Shown one piece after another: positions 61,363 through 64,000 of a stretch of DNA of 64,000 nucleotides. Both the position numbers and the translations under genes were made by a program. The DNA is from Brachionus koreanus (Eukaryota > Rotifera > Eurotatoria > Ploima > Brachionidae). Below the pieces are notes generated by a model. It was not told the DNA's origin. It saw only the letters and a list, made by a program, of their open reading frames with translations, and searched no databases. The first letter of the stretch is position 1; every line of letters starts with the position of its first letter. The stretch lies in assembly GCA_016987375.1 (NCBI GenBank), contig PJRA01000313.1, positions 1,442,715 through 1,506,714 of the forward strand. Direction: 5' to 3'.

Positions 61363-64000
61363 TTTTAGTAAATTATGCAAACTAACTTCTAGGAATTATT
61401 TTCTGTGTAAAAGCAAAACTTTTTGGAATTCAATTTTTATTAGCTTCAAGTCAATAAAATTTTGATTCTGTTTTTAATTTATTTATAAAGATTATGATTT
61501 TTTTTGAAATTTTAATTTTAGAAATTCGTAATAAAATCTTAACAATTGGCTAAGACCTGAAGCGAACATGACCTAACGCTAATACAAATATTTCATTCAA
61601 GTTATTCTAGCTTCAAGAGGGTTATCCTCAATTTATTTAAATAAAAATATATTTGTTTCTTTTTATCAATTAGTAAATTATGATTTTTTCTTCTTTACTC
61701 AATTTTCTATTACTTTTACTAAAAGGCTAAGTTCATGTTATTAGAACACCTAAGTTTATTAGAAAAATCTTATACTCTCCTATTTGTAGTTAATTTTTTC
61801 TTTTTATTTAGTATTTTGAAATTTCGACTGGTACTATTAAAATGATTTACAATTTTGTTTTTTTTTTTCAAGCGTTAATAATAGGTACATCAAATTATTA
61901 TATTTTGTCAAAAATGCTCTTCTGAGTTTAAGTAAAACCATTTTGTATTCAAATTATCCATGTCAAGTAAATTAAATTAAAATAATTTTTATTTCTCATT
62001 TGTTGGAAGGCTAATAAATTAGCAAAAAAAGAGAAAAGCGAATATATTTGATGCTTTGAATAAAACATATTCACAGAGAAGCTTTGTTTTAGTCAAAAAT
62101 TTGAAATCAACATTACATAAAAATTGATTTTGATCAAGCATAAGCTGGAGAGACAGAGTAAAAATTTAAAGTTATGAATAAATCTACAATTATTATAATT
62201 AATATATCATTTCATAATCGCTAAATTTGCTTTAGTTTACCTAAGCAAGTTTTGAATGCTTTTTGACCTGAATTACTAGCAAAAAAAAATTAAAGAAAAG
62301 GCTTAAATTACAACACGAACGCTCTTAATTCATCAAGAGAACTAATTCTTTTATTTTTGTGCCTAGAAATGTGTCTTGACTACCATTTTGTTTCAATTAA
62401 TTCAAATAGGTTTGTTTAATAAAGATGTTTTAGTCAACTAAATCAATAAAAAATCATAATATTTTCATGTAGTTTCAATTAATCTAAGAGAAAATAATTT
62501 AGACAAATTTTTAAAACTGTAAAGCTGTTTCTAGCATTTAATCATATTTGTTTAAACAGAAAAACTTTTTCGTATTTCGGTCAATATTTTGTTCGATTTT
62601 TTATTTTTTGAAGCATTTCGAATTTTGAATTAGAGGAAAATTTTTTTCTAGCCTAAGTATAATAAACTGAATAATGAATTTAGTATTGTGAGTTTAACCT
62701 TAATTATTTTCTTATATTCACTTGGATATATGATGTTTTTAAATATTTTTAGCAACACATAAAATAAAAGGGCTGATAAAAAGTTGGCTGAATAATTATT
62801 TCAAATTAGAAATAAATTTTTTCTAGAATTATGTAAGCATATCACCGACTTAAGCTAAAAACTATATTTGTTTTAATCAATTATGGATTCTGTTTCGATT
62901 AACTGATTAGACAAAAAATCATAAATTATAATGATACTAAATTTAAAAGATTTGCGTTTTATTTTTATTTATTTATTTTTTGATTAAATAATGTCAACTG
63001 TAAGTTTTTTCATCCTAATAAAAAAACGCATAATCGAACTTGTTTAGTAACTTTGTTTTATTTTTTTTTGTGGCAACACTTGGCAAAATAATAAACAGCT
63101 TATTTTCCGCATAAGCTATGTAACCAAAGCTAAAATGGAACAATTAAAGCTAAACTGTGAATTCAGTTTTATAATTTTAATTAGGACGTAAATATTAAGT
63201 TGTCTAAACTATTTAAATTAAAATTTGAAACAAACAAAATAAATATTATCTTCTTTTTTTTTAATAAAAATTATAAATAAATTTGATGCTAAGCAATATT
63301 TTTTCCATTTTATAAAATCAAGCTTTGTAAATCTTAGCATGCATCTTTTTTACCTTTAATAAAAAAATTATACGTTTATTTCTTTCAGTTTTTTAATTAT
63401 TAAAGTTATTTTTAAATTATTGAGAATAGAATTATTTTCAATCGAAAAGAATTATACCAATAAAGATTGTCGAGTTTTTTCACAACTGGTCAAGTAAGTT
63501 TTATATTAATGTAATTCAATTTATTGATTTATATCTATATTTTAATTTGATGATTAAGCTTCAAAACATTTTTAAATTGATGTTGAAAGCTATTTTTAGA
63601 TAGAAAATTCAAGATTGAACATTTCATTTCATTATTCTTGATAGCGCAAAATTGTCATGACAAAACAGTTATTATAATTCAAATTTGTAGGCCATTATGA
63701 ATATGATAGTGAAAAAAAAAGATTGTTAGAGAAATATCTAAGCTAGTTTAACATGAAGTGGTGTGAGTCTATTGAAGTTAGCTGAAGAGGGTTGACGAAA
63801 GTATAAATCATATGTTAAATTATAATTGAGTGAATATGTTTTTTTGAAGAAATGAAAATATTGATAGGATTTATTTTCAATCGAATTATAATACTTAAAG
63901 AGAGCAGATATTCAGCGGGGTAGATTCGTCGAGCTTAACTAATTCACATTCATTATCATTGGCCAAAACAATTAATTACAAAATTAATATAAATAAAAAA
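61363..64000. other. Gene-free AT-rich end of the window
   Basis: 2.6 kb in which I find no coding exon, RNA gene or clear repeat. The last 250 bases are slightly richer in G and C but show no motif. Confidence 0.45.

Overview
This is a very AT-rich stretch of animal nuclear genome. Intergenic DNA is long A/T runs. Coding exons are clearly more GC-rich, and most introns are tiny (about 33-65 nt, GT...AG, usually ending TTTTAG or AAAG). The proteins are metazoan: stomatins, POLR3A, an SGSM3-type RabGAP, MINDY4, Deltex, Vti1, p23 and homocysteine methyltransferase. There is no operon structure and no bacterial-style ribosome binding site. My low-confidence guess is a compact invertebrate genome such as a monogonont rotifer; nothing here proves the taxon. 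Two runs of N (24802-24839 and 44287-44779) show this is a scaffold.

Layout. 1-2.5 kb: a decayed LINE, then featureless AT-rich DNA. 2.5-26.5 kb: a cluster of seven stomatin/band-7 genes, here called A-G. A-D are on the plus strand and E-G on the minus strand, meeting tail to tail at 12.2-12.4 kb. I rebuilt their exons by hand; frames and splice phases close in every gene except D, whose first exon is missing. E and G carry long disordered N-terminal extensions. 26.5-34 kb: a gene desert with mariner relics and short transposons. 34.0-36.6 kb: an intronless TBC-SH3-RUN protein (SGSM3-like). 36.9-43 kb: MITE-like elements, LINE relics and a one-exon macro-RING-Deltex E3 ligase. 43.8-44.9 kb: a WD40 protein interrupted by an N gap. 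46.0-52.5 kb: the complete 12-exon gene for RNA polymerase III subunit RPC1. 53.3-53.9 kb: the 3' end of a relatively fresh LINE. 54.3-61.4 kb: p23 co-chaperone, Vti1 SNARE, MINDY4 deubiquitinase and homocysteine S-methyltransferase, all on the minus strand. 61.4-64 kb: nothing recognised.

The housekeeping genes are unrelated in pathway and show no functional operon. The stomatin cluster is the one coherent family: membrane-hairpin scaffold proteins that in other animals bind and tune ion channels, duplicated locally and diverging.

The most striking observation concerns splicing. In all seven stomatin genes the coding segment around the conserved tryptophan-glycine adds up to 56 nt (or its equivalent inside a fused exon), but it is cut at different places. 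In two paralogs (F and G) the frame closes only if a single-nucleotide exon, read as AG|G|GTAA, is spliced in between two introns of about 50-80 nt. Paralogs B and E look like forms that each lost one of the two flanking introns. This would make it a conserved 1-nt exon and a concrete explanation for an apparent one-base intron slide.
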